Origin: Deltaproteobacteria bacterium
Lineage (GTDB): Bacteria > Desulfobacterota > JADFXK01
Assembly: GCA_015233295.1 (NCBI GenBank)
Contig: JADFYC010000010.1
Location: forward strand, 1-23,912
Reading direction: 5' to 3'
Length of the DNA stretch: 23,912 nt
The translations under genes were made by a program, and so were the position numbers. Below the pieces are notes generated by a model, which saw only the letters and a list, made by a program, of their open reading frames with translations, was not told the DNA's origin and did no database searches. This document shows, piece after piece, positions 7,304-14,066 of this stretch. The first letter of the stretch is position 1; every line of letters starts with the position of its first letter.

Positions 7304-9055
7304 TCAACCATCCGATTTCTTTAACTCAGCCATCCGGCCAATAAATTGACTGGGTGGGAGGTAATCGACCAGGCGTAAGTCACGCTTTTCTCGTCCCTTT
7401 TTGTCCAGGAAGACGATGGTTGGAACGCCTTTTACCCCATACCGCTGCAGTAGCCGTTCATGCACCGGATTACCGCCTTTGGTCACATCGACCTTGATCA
7501 TGATGAAGTCTTTTTCTGCCTGGTTGACAATCGCCGCGTCATGGAACGTCGTCTCTTCGAGTTCCCGGCAAGGGGTGCACCAGGTGGCGTAGAAATCGAT
7601 GATGACCGGCTTATGTGATCTTTGGGCCTCCTGTAATACCTCGTTCGAGTAGGGCTTCCAGGTCACTCCCGGTCCGTGCATGGCCCAGGAGGTGATAATG
7701 AAAGTGGCCAGAACCAGGCCGGTGACGCCCGCGACCATTTTCATCCAGGCAAAGGCTTTAAAGTTAGCCTGATTCCGGTCAAACCAGCCCAGATGCAGCC
7801 CCGCCGCCAAGGCCACCCCGGCCAGGAGAAATACTTCCACGGATTCGGGCAGAATGGGTCTGATAAAGTGAACTGCCATACCGATCAGGACCCAGCCCAT
7901 CAGCTTTCTGACCCAAATCATCCAGCCTCCCGAACGAGGGAGCTTGTCGAGTTGTCCGGAAAAGACGGCCAGGCAGAAGAGCGGGAGCCCTAAGCCCAGG
8001 CTTAAGGTGAAGAAGACGAGAAACCCGATCCAGGGGCTGCCCAGGCCGGCCACCCAGGTGAGTAACCCCAGGATGAACGGGCCGAGGCACGGCGCCGCGA
8101 CCACCCCCAAGGTCAGGCCCATGAACAGGCTGCCGAAATAACCGGAGTACGACTTTGCCGCCGCCTGGGTCAGACCGCCTGGTAGCCGAAGTTCCCAGAG
8201 ATCAAACAGGCTGGCTGCGAAAAAGACCAGTATTGTCGCGACAGCTATGAGAACTATCGGATTTTGCAGGATAGCCCCCATCAGGCTGCCGGTGATCGCT
8301 GCGATAACACCCAGCGTGGAATTGGTGATGGCCAGGCCGAACACATAGCACAGACCGTGGGTCACCAGTTTGCCGCGTCCTTGACCCGCCCGGCCGGCCT
8401 GACCGCCGAAAAAAGACACAGTGATCGGAATCAGCGGATACACGCAGGGGGTCAGGTTAAGAGCCATGCCGCCGACAAAGACGCCCAGGAGTGTCCAGAT
8501 CATCGCCCAGCCGTAGAGCGGCCCGGGGGCTTTAGGCTCTTTGCTGGACTGAGACTGCCCTGCCGGGACGCTTTCAATGGGCATGCCCATTTTCTGCCAT
8601 TCGGGATATCCGTGCGGGTCCCGATAGACGTTCTTGTAACCAAGCGTTACGGCCACCCGGGCCGCCGAGTCGCTTCGGACTCAGGTCAATCCGGCTCAGT
8701 AGAAGGCGGTCAGGCGGTCTTTGTCGGGTCCCAGGAAGGTCTCCAGAGCCGGGGCCTTGCGCCACCTCGACCACCAGGTTGGTTCCATAGGGAAGTTGAG
8801 AGCGCCCTTAATGTGTCCTGTCCGGTACTCCCACTCCTGACGGGTGTCCACCAAGGTGATATTCTTGGCATCCTTCTGGTAAAGTTTGGCGAGTTCCTCC
8901 GAAGTAATGATCCGGTAGCCCCCGAACCTGGCTTCAGCCAGAACATCCGCCCAGGTGGCCTCCTTGGGAGTAACGGCCCGGTTGGTCAGCCAAAGAGCCC
9001 CAAAGGTGACCAGCACCGCCGCCAAGGCCAGGAAAGTCGTCCTCCTATTGTACAT
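7304..9055 (-). CDS. Rhodanese-DsbD-thioredoxin fusion, predicted selenoprotein with two Sec residues
   Basis: One reading frame of 584 codons from ATG 9055 (AAAGGA 6 bases upstream) to 7304 is interrupted only by TGA at 8696-8698 and 8681-8683 (minus-strand codons 120 and 125). Reading both as selenocysteine gives FYUAGLTUVRSDSAARVA followed by LGYKNVYRDPHGYPEW, the uninterrupted active-site and C-terminal part of a rhodanese whose relatives carry C-x4-C. Domains: signal anchor (about 9-28), periplasmic rhodanese (about 45-160), DsbD-type transmembrane domain (about 180-455) with redox Cys in NLTPCVYPL (204) and AAPCLGPF (323), and a C-terminal thioredoxin domain with WCTPC (493/496). The usual DsbD alpha domain is replaced by the rhodanese. 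Inferred role: electrons pass through the membrane to the rhodanese Sec pair for sulfane, selenium or metalloid chemistry. Two separate genes (119 and 450 aa) would be wrong: each part is an incomplete domain in the same frame. Confidence 0.85.
8649..8665 (-). promoter_or_regulatory. Second bacterial SECIS-like hairpin of the rhodanese-DsbD mRNA
   Basis: In the mRNA, GCGGCC pairs with GGCCGU (six pairs, one wobble) around the loop CGGGU. The stem begins 15 bases after the second UGA (8681-8683). The loop holds GGU, and its G falls about 23-25 bases after the UGA, within the usual range for bacterial SECIS elements. Confidence 0.6.
8665..8684 (-). promoter_or_regulatory. First bacterial SECIS-like hairpin of the rhodanese-DsbD mRNA
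   Basis: CUGAGUC pairs with GACUCGG (seven pairs, one wobble) around the loop CGAAGC. The stem begins 11 bases after the first UGA (8696-8698), the same spacing as in E. coli fdhF. The second UGA lies inside the 5' arm of this stem. The loop has G but no GU, so it is less canonical than the second hairpin. Confidence 0.6.
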
Positions 9056-9094
9056 AACCAGTCCTTTCTATGCAGGCTGCAAACTAATCAAGCC

Positions 9095-9544
9095 CTAAAT
9101 CTTCCCCTCACGCTTCAGCTTGGAGATGAGAAAGGTGGCGCCCCGTTGGGATAGTCCCAGGCTGCGGGCCATCTGGGCACCATCCACCAGGCCATGCTTT
9201 TCGACGAACGAAACGACTTCATCTTCGAGTTCATCGAACCAATCTTCAAAGAGGACCAGCAGCTCCGGATCGGTGATGGCCATAAGCTGTCTTGATTGCG
9301 CCACTTTCTCTACCAGTACCTGACACATGTCCGTTGGGTCGACACCTTCGCCCATGCATTCGGCCAGTCAGAGCTGGACCAGGCCGACCACCTTATCGCC
9401 GCTGGATTCTCCAACTATGCTGGTGATAAAATGTATCCGGTCTTCTTCGTCTAAGAGTGGGAAAAGTTTTTTCAAGGCCACGGCCATCTCGGCCACCGCA
9501 TCCTTGGGGTCCATCCGATCGATTATTTTTAGAATCTCGCCCAT
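9095..9544 (-). CDS. Predicted selenoprotein of unknown function, 149 aa, with C-terminal winged-helix-like region
   Basis: ATG 9544 is preceded by a near-perfect Shine-Dalgarno sequence (GGAGGTGATC, 9553-9562), 8 bases away. The frame continues to TAG at 9095 except for one TGA at 9368-9370 (codon 59), giving GLVQLULAEC, a U-x3-C motif. Sequence on both sides of the TGA reads as one protein. The N-terminal part is helical (KKLFPLLDEEDRIHF, VGESSGDKVVGLV). The acidic middle (LFEDWFDELEDE) leads to a C-terminal helix-turn-helix-like stretch (ARSLGLSQRGATFLISKLKR). A SECIS-like hairpin begins 13 bases after the TGA. The gene lies between an arsR-family gene (21-base gap) and the rhodanese-DsbD selenoprotein (39-base gap). 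A U-x3-C pair beside a DNA-binding-like domain could be a redox or metalloid sensor, but this is speculation. A simple nonsense mutation is the alternative, and would leave only the second half (86 aa). Confidence 0.7.
9335..9354 (-). promoter_or_regulatory. Bacterial SECIS-like hairpin of the 149-aa selenoprotein mRNA
   Basis: The RNA UGGGCGA pairs with UCG-(A)-CCCA, seven pairs with one bulged A, closing the loop AGGUG. The stem starts 13 bases after the UGA, and the loop GGU lies about 22-24 bases after it. A single bulge and a GU-containing apical loop are hallmarks of bacterial SECIS elements. Confidence 0.65.
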
Positions 9545-9565
9545 ATAGATTTGATCACCTCCAAG

Positions 9566-9904
9566 CTAAAAGATTTTCCGGTCAGTCAATAAATCTTTGG
9601 CCAGGTGGCCCAACGTCTGGATGACCTCCAAAATTCTGGGATCAGCCAGTTCATAGTAGATGAAGGGGCCGCTCCGTTCGACTCGGACCAGAAGAGATCG
9701 TTTTAGTTCTTTTAAGTGGTGAGACACAAGCGGTTGCGACAGATTCAACTCTTCCACGATGCGGCTGACGGACTTCCGGCCCTGACTGACGCAATCAATA
9801 ATCCTCAGGCGATTTTCGTCTGATAGACTTTTGGCTAAGAAAGCTACCGTCTGGAAGTGTTCGTCCGGCAATGCTGCGTTCTCCTGGTCTGGATTATCCA
9901 ACAA
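9566..9904 (-). CDS. ArsR/SmtB-family transcriptional repressor
   Basis: The product is 112 aa with the ArsR-type winged helix: LAKSLSDENRLRIIDCV, then the recognition helix LSQPLVSHHLKELKRS and the wing RVERSGPFIYYEL. It lacks the C-V-C site of classical arsenite-sensing ArsR. One Cys lies in RIIDCVSQG, so the inducer is unclear. The start is TTG (9904 or the adjacent 9901) with a weak AAAGG about 12 bases upstream. No ATG is available before an in-frame stop at 9974-9976, so the exact N-terminus is uncertain. It is first in an operon with the two predicted selenoprotein genes and TVP38, and should autoregulate from the promoter at 10047-10075. Confidence 0.85.
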   Translation of the reverse strand: MLDNPDQENAALPDEHFQTVAFLAKSLSDENRLRIIDCVSQGRKSVSRIVEELNLSQPLVSHHLKELKRSLLVRVERSGPFIYYELADPRILEVIQTLGHLAKDLLTDRKIF

Positions 9905-10025
9905 GTGTTCTTGGCCTTTCTGTGCATGGCCGGCGTTTGGCCGCTCTGTTTCGGTGTGCTTTGGCCCAAATAATTATCCTGTATTGCGTGGGCAACCTGC
10001 CGGTTGTCGGACACGGGTCATGGAT

Positions 10026-10075
10026 ATATCAACATATTAATGTATATTTATATATTTAATTTGTAGAAATGTCAA
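10026..10075 (-). promoter_or_regulatory. Promoter and AT-rich operator of the ArsR-selenoprotein operon
   Basis: On the minus strand TTGACA (10070-10075) and TATAAA (10047-10052) are 17 bases apart, essentially consensus. Directly after the -10 lies an AT-rich imperfect inverted repeat with arms ACAT and ATGT around TAAT, flanked by ATAT-type sequence. This is typical of ArsR/SmtB operators overlapping the start site. The leader to the TTG start is then about 135 bases. Confidence 0.7.
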
Positions 10076-10076
10076 G

Positions 10077-10400
10077 ATGAAAGTCGAAAAGGAACTAATG
10101 TTGCCGAATGCGTGGATACTAAGGAGAAACGAAGCGGCGTCCGGTACGGGAGGAATGGTGTTTGAAGAAAGAGAAATATTGTGGAATGACATGACGGCTA
10201 AAAGCATGTCGAGGTCCATGGCCCTTGACACTCCCGGGTTGATCAAACGGATACGATCTTCCGGTTATTAGTTTGACATGCGTCGCGAAACGATTTAATT
10301 GAATTATTAGATAATATTCCAATACGATTCCGAAAGGGAGGATGATATTTCCAAAGAACATACTGGTAATTTCTCGTGGCCCAAACCGAAACACTGCGTT
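10077..10400 (+). other. Intergenic stretch without a recognisable gene
   Basis: Short frames exist on both strands (64 aa plus, 69 and 91 aa minus). None has a convincing ribosome binding site, a known motif or a sensible composition. They overlap one another, so at most one could be real. No hairpin with a T-tract is seen. The region separates the divergent selenoprotein operon and hicBA. Confidence 0.4.
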
Positions 10401-10423
10401 AACATTTTCCTGAGGTGACTGAT

Positions 10424-10639
10424 ATGAGCAAACAATTCAGTGTAATTATAGAACGTGACCGGGAAGGCTATTACGTTGCATCGGTTCCTGCTCTAAGGGG
10501 CTGTCATACTCAGGCAAAGTCACTCGATGAGCTGGCCGTGCGTATAAAAGAGGCCATTGAGCTGTGCCTGGAAGTTGATGGTAACCAGGTGGAACCACTT
10601 GACTTCATTGGGGTCCAGCAAGTGAGTGTCGCAGTATGA
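10424..10639 (+). CDS. hicB: HicB-family antitoxin
   Basis: Start 10424 (ATG) has GAGGTGA at 10412-10418, 5 bases upstream. An upstream in-frame start at 10415 would overlap that site. The 71-aa product has the HicB fold signature: FSVIIERDREGYYVASVPALRGCHTQAKSLDELAVRIKEAIELCL, split here as the partial RNase-H-like strands and helix of this family. It ends in TGA overlapping the ATG of hicA (ATGA at 10636-10639), a tight translational coupling. HicB neutralises HicA, an mRNA interferase, and usually represses the operon. The order hicB-hicA is the less common arrangement. No C-terminal DNA-binding extension is present. Confidence 0.85.
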   Translation: MSKQFSVIIERDREGYYVASVPALRGCHTQAKSLDELAVRIKEAIELCLEVDGNQVEPLDFIGVQQVSVAV

Positions 10640-10859
10640 CAACGCTACCCGCCTTGACGGGCAAAACCCTGGTTGCGGCACTAACTAAAATCGGCTTTGG
10701 AGTCATCCGGACCAGAGGAAGCCACCACTACGTACGGCATCCTGACGGTCGATCCACAGTAATTCCAGTGCATGCGGGTGAAACTTAGGTTCCGGACTCA
10801 TGGCGAAGATTCTGAAGGACTCCGAGATTTCTCGTGAGGAGTTGCTTGCTCTTCTCTAA
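10636..10859 (+). pseudogene. hicA: HicA-family toxin, frameshifted
   Basis: The start overlaps the hicB stop. The first 50 codons read as HicA: LVAALTKIGFGVIRTRGSHH, the catalytic-His GSHH element, then VIPVHAGET, where a TAG at 10786-10788 ends the frame. The expected remainder (GSGLMAKILKDSEISREELLALL) continues at once in the next frame to TAA at 10857-10859. One missing base within ACTTAGGT (normally ACC/ACT-ATA-GGT, Thr-Ile-Gly) explains it. The toxin is therefore probably inactive, although the catalytic His is upstream of the break. A sequencing error is possible. Confidence 0.8.
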
Positions 10860-10967
10860 TCAAGGACTCACAGAACATGTGCATGCGCTAACCAGGGCAT
10901 CCCCACGGACACACAACCACGCCGGGATCATGCAGCGGCCTGGATTCAATTGGTTGTTTTCTTATGT

Positions 10968-11666
10968 TTAAACATCACGTTGCGTTTCTTGCACAATCAC
11001 CCCGTCCCGCACTTCAAATATCCGATCAAAACCTTCGACCATCCGGTGATCATGGGTGACGACCAGGATGGCCGAATGATTCTCCACGGCCAGTTTTTTT
11101 AGTAGGGACATGACATTCTTGCCGTTATCGGTATCCAGCGCCGCAGTTGGTTCGTCGGCTAAAATCACCTTAGGCCGGTTGGCCAGGGCCCGGGCAATGG
11201 CGACCCTCTGGGCCTCACCGCCTGACAGGGCCGAGGGGTAGTTATTCAAGCGGTGCCCCAGATTGAGGGAGGCCAGGAGTTCGGTCGCCCGGCTTTTGGC
11301 CTCGGTTCTGGTCAAGTGATTTATTTCCAGGGCGATCATGACGTTTTCTATGGCGGTCAAAAAGGGAATCAGGTTATGGGCCTGAAAGATGAAGCCCAGT
11401 TTTTCCCGGCGAATCCGCTTCAAGTCCAGCCCCGGCAACCACCCTTCATCGGCCACAACGGCCCCGTCCAGGATCACCTTGCCGTGCGTCGGCTCATTGA
11501 TTAACCCGATGGCGGTGAGAAGCGTGGTTTTACCAGATCCCGAAGGACCGAGAATGGCCACCAACTCCCCCGGCCTTACCTGGAGCGAGGCATCAACAAT
11601 AGCCTTAACCGCGGTTTCACCCTTGCCGTAGATTTTCGTCAGTTTGTCTACTTCTATAGAATACAT
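10968..11666 (-). CDS. ABC transporter ATP-binding protein (LolD/MacB/DevA type)
   Basis: The 232-aa nucleotide-binding protein has all motifs: Walker A GPSGSGKTT (40-48), Q-loop in FIFQAHNLIPFLTA, signature LSGGEAQRVAIARAL, Walker B VILADEPTAALD and H-loop VVTHD. The MacB-like LIPFLTAIENV region and the short C-terminus fit the lipoprotein/macrolide/glycolipid exporter subfamily rather than an importer. It is the last gene of a TolC-MFP-permease-ATPase set, 22 bases after the permease. Start ATG 11666 has only a weak ribosome site. The stop lies within the palindrome ATGTTTAAACAT (10964-10975), and no clear T-tract terminator follows. Confidence 0.9.
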   Translation of the reverse strand: MYSIEVDKLTKIYGKGETAVKAIVDASLQVRPGELVAILGPSGSGKTTLLTAIGLINEPTHGKVILDGAVVADEGWLPGLDLKRIRREKLGFIFQAHNLIPFLTAIENVMIALEINHLTRTEAKSRATELLASLNLGHRLNNYPSALSGGEAQRVAIARALANRPKVILADEPTAALDTDNGKNVMSLLKKLAVENHSAILVVTHDHRMVEGFDRIFEVRDGVIVQETQRDV

Positions 11667-11688
11667 GAGTTAACCACAGAATATATGT

Positions 11689-12891
11689 TTACCCCCCCAG
11701 GGCTTCAGCCGGCTCGACCTTGAGGGCTTTTCGGATGCCGACAAAGCTGGCGATGGTGCAAATGACTATCACGATCAGGAAAAGTAGTTGCATGTCGATC
11801 GGCTCTAAAACGATGCGGCGGGGAAATTTTTCATAAGTCAGAGAGATCAGGCCGTACCCGATCCCGTAGGCGATCACTCCCATGAGGAGCGATTGCTGGA
11901 GGATCATGCCGACAATCACCCGGTTTTGCGAACCAATCAGTTTCAGGGTGGCGATAACCCGGATTTTGTCAATGGTCGAGGTATAGATGATCAGGGAAAT
12001 GATGACCGCCGAGATGACCAGGAGGATAATCCGGAATAACCCCAACTGCATCTTAGCCTTCTCGATCATGCCCTTAGTCAGAATGTGGGTCTGCTCTTCA
12101 TTGGAGATGGCCCGAAAATGGTTCCAACGCTGGATGCGATCCTGGACGTCCGGTAAATTTGCCCCGGGAGCTAGCCGGGCCACGACGGTATTCACAATGT
12201 GGGTGGATTCTGTGATCCCGGTTATGTTTTGATTCAGGAAACCGGCCTGGGCCGGAGAAATGATTTGAATCTCATTGACTTTGGCCGCGATTCTGGCCCG
12301 GTCGTTTCTAATGGCGTTGTTGTCTTTCTTGAACTGGATATCCTGCGCGTCGGCCAGGCTGACGTAAGCGGCGGGATCTCCGCTGGACGAGACCATTTTG
12401 CCGGTAATCCCGACGACAGTGTAATCATGGAGTCCCAGATGGATTTTTTGGCCGAGTTCCATATTCATCGCTTTGGCGGCCACCATCTCATAATGTTTCT
12501 GACGGATATTCCGCCCGGCCGTGATGACCGGTGGGCCGCCGAACCCGTTCAGATCATATCCGATGAGGTAAAAGCGGAACGGCTTGCCTTGACGTTCGAT
12601 CTGGATCGTCTGGAAGGACAGGGGCGACGCCTGGGCCACTCCCGGAACCGAGGCTATCCGGTACCGGATATCTTCCGGGAGGCGGGAATTCTCGGCAAAT
12701 GGCCCGTTCGTGTCCTGCTGGACGACCCAAAGATCGGCCTGGGTGGCATTGAGAACGGCCAGGGCATCGGCGAACAGACCCCGGTAGATCCCGCCCATGC
12801 TCATCACCACCCCGAGCAGGAGTCCCAGGCCGATGGAGGTCAGGATGAACCGCCCCCGGTGATACCGGATGTCACGGATAGCCAGATTCAT
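11689..12891 (-). CDS. ABC transporter permease (MacB/FtsX or DevC type)
   Basis: The 400-aa product has one N-terminal transmembrane helix (FILTSIGLGLLLGVVMSMG), a large periplasmic domain (about 45-270), and three C-terminal helices (IILLVISAVIISLIIYT, a helix following MILQQSLLMG, and LLFLIVIVICTIASFVG). This is the four-helix MacB/FtsX layout. The segment LWVVQQDTNGPFAENS and the short length point to the DevC group. Its ATG overlaps the stop of the membrane-fusion gene (ATGA, 12888-12891), so translation is coupled. It forms the inner-membrane part of the pump encoded with its neighbours. Confidence 0.88.
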   Translation of the reverse strand: MNLAIRDIRYHRGRFILTSIGLGLLLGVVMSMGGIYRGLFADALAVLNATQADLWVVQQDTNGPFAENSRLPEDIRYRIASVPGVAQASPLSFQTIQIERQGKPFRFYLIGYDLNGFGGPPVITAGRNIRQKHYEMVAAKAMNMELGQKIHLGLHDYTVVGITGKMVSSSGDPAAYVSLADAQDIQFKKDNNAIRNDRARIAAKVNEIQIISPAQAGFLNQNITGITESTHIVNTVVARLAPGANLPDVQDRIQRWNHFRAISNEEQTHILTKGMIEKAKMQLGLFRIILLVISAVIISLIIYTSTIDKIRVIATLKLIGSQNRVIVGMILQQSLLMGVIAYGIGYGLISLTYEKFPRRIVLEPIDMQLLFLIVIVICTIASFVGIRKALKVEPAEALGG

Positions 12892-14066
12892 TGCCCCGTT
12901 ACCTTCATCCCGTCGTTGAACTTAGCCATGTCCTCCAGAGAGGCCGTCGCAATTCGCTCACGCCCGTCAAGCCCGGCCAAAATCTCCGTAAGGTTGCTCC
13001 GGTCCTCGATCCCGGTCGTGACTGCTTTGAATTTCAACCGATCATTCTCCGTGGTCCAGACTCCCCGTGTCTTCCCCTGGGTGACCAAAGCGGCTGAGGG
13101 TAAGGACGAAACTTTCTGTTTGGACTCAGTCACGATGTAAACATCGGCCTGCTCCCCCAAACGGAAGTTCTTGAGCGGCGGGGTAAAGGCTACGTCTACC
13201 TCCAACTCTTCGGTCACCCGGTCACTCTCATGGCCCAGGCGGGCCACCTGGCCGGGGAACTGTTCACCGGGCGCGCCGCGCAGGGCGATTATGGCTGATT
13301 TACCCACGGCTACCCCTTTCATCTGGGATTCATCCACATTGGTCTTGACCCAGATCATCTGCGGGTCGGCCAGGCTGAAGATGGCCAGTCCAGGGGTGAC
13401 CGTGGCCCCCTTTTCCAGGTTTCTACTAATGATGACTCCATCCTGGGAGGCATAGATAAAGGTATCGGCCACCTTGCTCCTGGCAAATCCCAGGTTGGCT
13501 TGATTGGCCGCTTGTTCCATCTGGGCTGATTTCACCGCGGCCGTACTCCGGGCTACTTCTGCTTTGGCCACCAGGTAGGTGTTTTCATATTGTTCCGCCT
13601 CAAGCCGGGCCACCATATTTTTTTCAAAAAGATTCTTGAATCGCCGGGCGTTCTTTTCGGCCAGGGCCACGTTGGCCAGGGCTTTTTGGAGATTGGCCTG
13701 CTCCACCTTCCAGTTGGCCGCGGCCCGATTCAGGGCGGCCTCTGACTGACGTTGCTGCTGGACGACATCATCATCTTCCAGTCTGGCCAGCAGTTGCCCC
13801 CGATAGACCCGGTCTCCTTGATCGGCATACAATTCGATTATCTTGCCGGTGATTTTGCTGGAGACGCCGACCACCACTTTGGCCTCCACAGTGCCGTTAC
13901 CGTAGACCTGGGCTGTTAGATCGCGCTTTTCAACTTTGACAATCTTAACCTTGAGTGGGGCCATGACGGTTAATTTAAGCAGGGCGGCCGCCGCGCCCAG
14001 GACACGAAACCAGATCAAATACTTTTTATACCTGGCCGGTGTCTTTAGCAGGTTCATGCCTCTCAT
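12888..14066 (-). CDS. Periplasmic membrane-fusion (HlyD/MacA-type) adaptor
   Basis: The protein is up to 392 aa with a single N-terminal membrane segment (VLGAAAALLKLTVMAPL). A lipoyl-like half-site follows (GNGTVEAKVVVGVSSKITG...YADQGDRVYRGQLL), then a long Ala/Gln/Glu-rich coiled-coil hairpin (about 100-200), the second lipoyl half (DGVIISRNLEKGATVTPG) and a beta-barrel domain. These define the adaptor of tripartite efflux pumps, linking the ABC permease to TolC. The ATG at 14066 overlaps the TolC stop (ATGA). An in-frame ATG at 14057 is an alternative. Confidence 0.88.
   Translation of the reverse strand: MRGMNLLKTPARYKKYLIWFRVLGAAAALLKLTVMAPLKVKIVKVEKRDLTAQVYGNGTVEAKVVVGVSSKITGKIIELYADQGDRVYRGQLLARLEDDDVVQQQRQSEAALNRAAANWKVEQANLQKALANVALAEKNARRFKNLFEKNMVARLEAEQYENTYLVAKAEVARSTAAVKSAQMEQAANQANLGFARSKVADTFIYASQDGVIISRNLEKGATVTPGLAIFSLADPQMIWVKTNVDESQMKGVAVGKSAIIALRGAPGEQFPGQVARLGHESDRVTEELEVDVAFTPPLKNFRLGEQADVYIVTESKQKVSSLPSAALVTQGKTRGVWTTENDRLKFKAVTTGIEDRSNLTEILAGLDGRERIATASLEDMAKFNDGMKVTGQ

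Noticed and set aside
7304..8656. A separate DsbD gene starting at GTG 8656
   Set aside because: Its first 30 residues are the C-terminal third of a rhodanese, and the upstream frame is the same, broken only by TGA codons. GTG 8656 has no ribosome site. Sec readthrough explains it better.
8264..9154. 296-aa plus-strand frame opposite the rhodanese-DsbD gene
   Set aside because: It is a shadow frame rich in Gln, Gly, His and Pro without motifs, and the minus strand holds convincing domains.
9095..9355. A complete 86-aa gene starting at 9355
   Set aside because: No good ribosome site precedes it, and the same frame extends upstream past a TGA to an ATG at 9544 with a near-perfect Shine-Dalgarno sequence.
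8681..9370. TGA read as tryptophan (alternative genetic code)
   Set aside because: HicB, the TolC protein, the adaptor, the NrfD-like subunit and other genes in the window end properly at TGA, and Trp is encoded by TGG throughout.
9974..10021. 15-codon leader ORF upstream of the selenoprotein operon's arsR-like gene
   Set aside because: It has an ATG and a stop in frame but no clear ribosome site or attenuator structure.
12199..13140. 313-aa plus-strand frame opposite the permease and adaptor genes
   Set aside because: It is a shadow of two well-supported minus-strand genes and has no recognisable domain or ribosome site.
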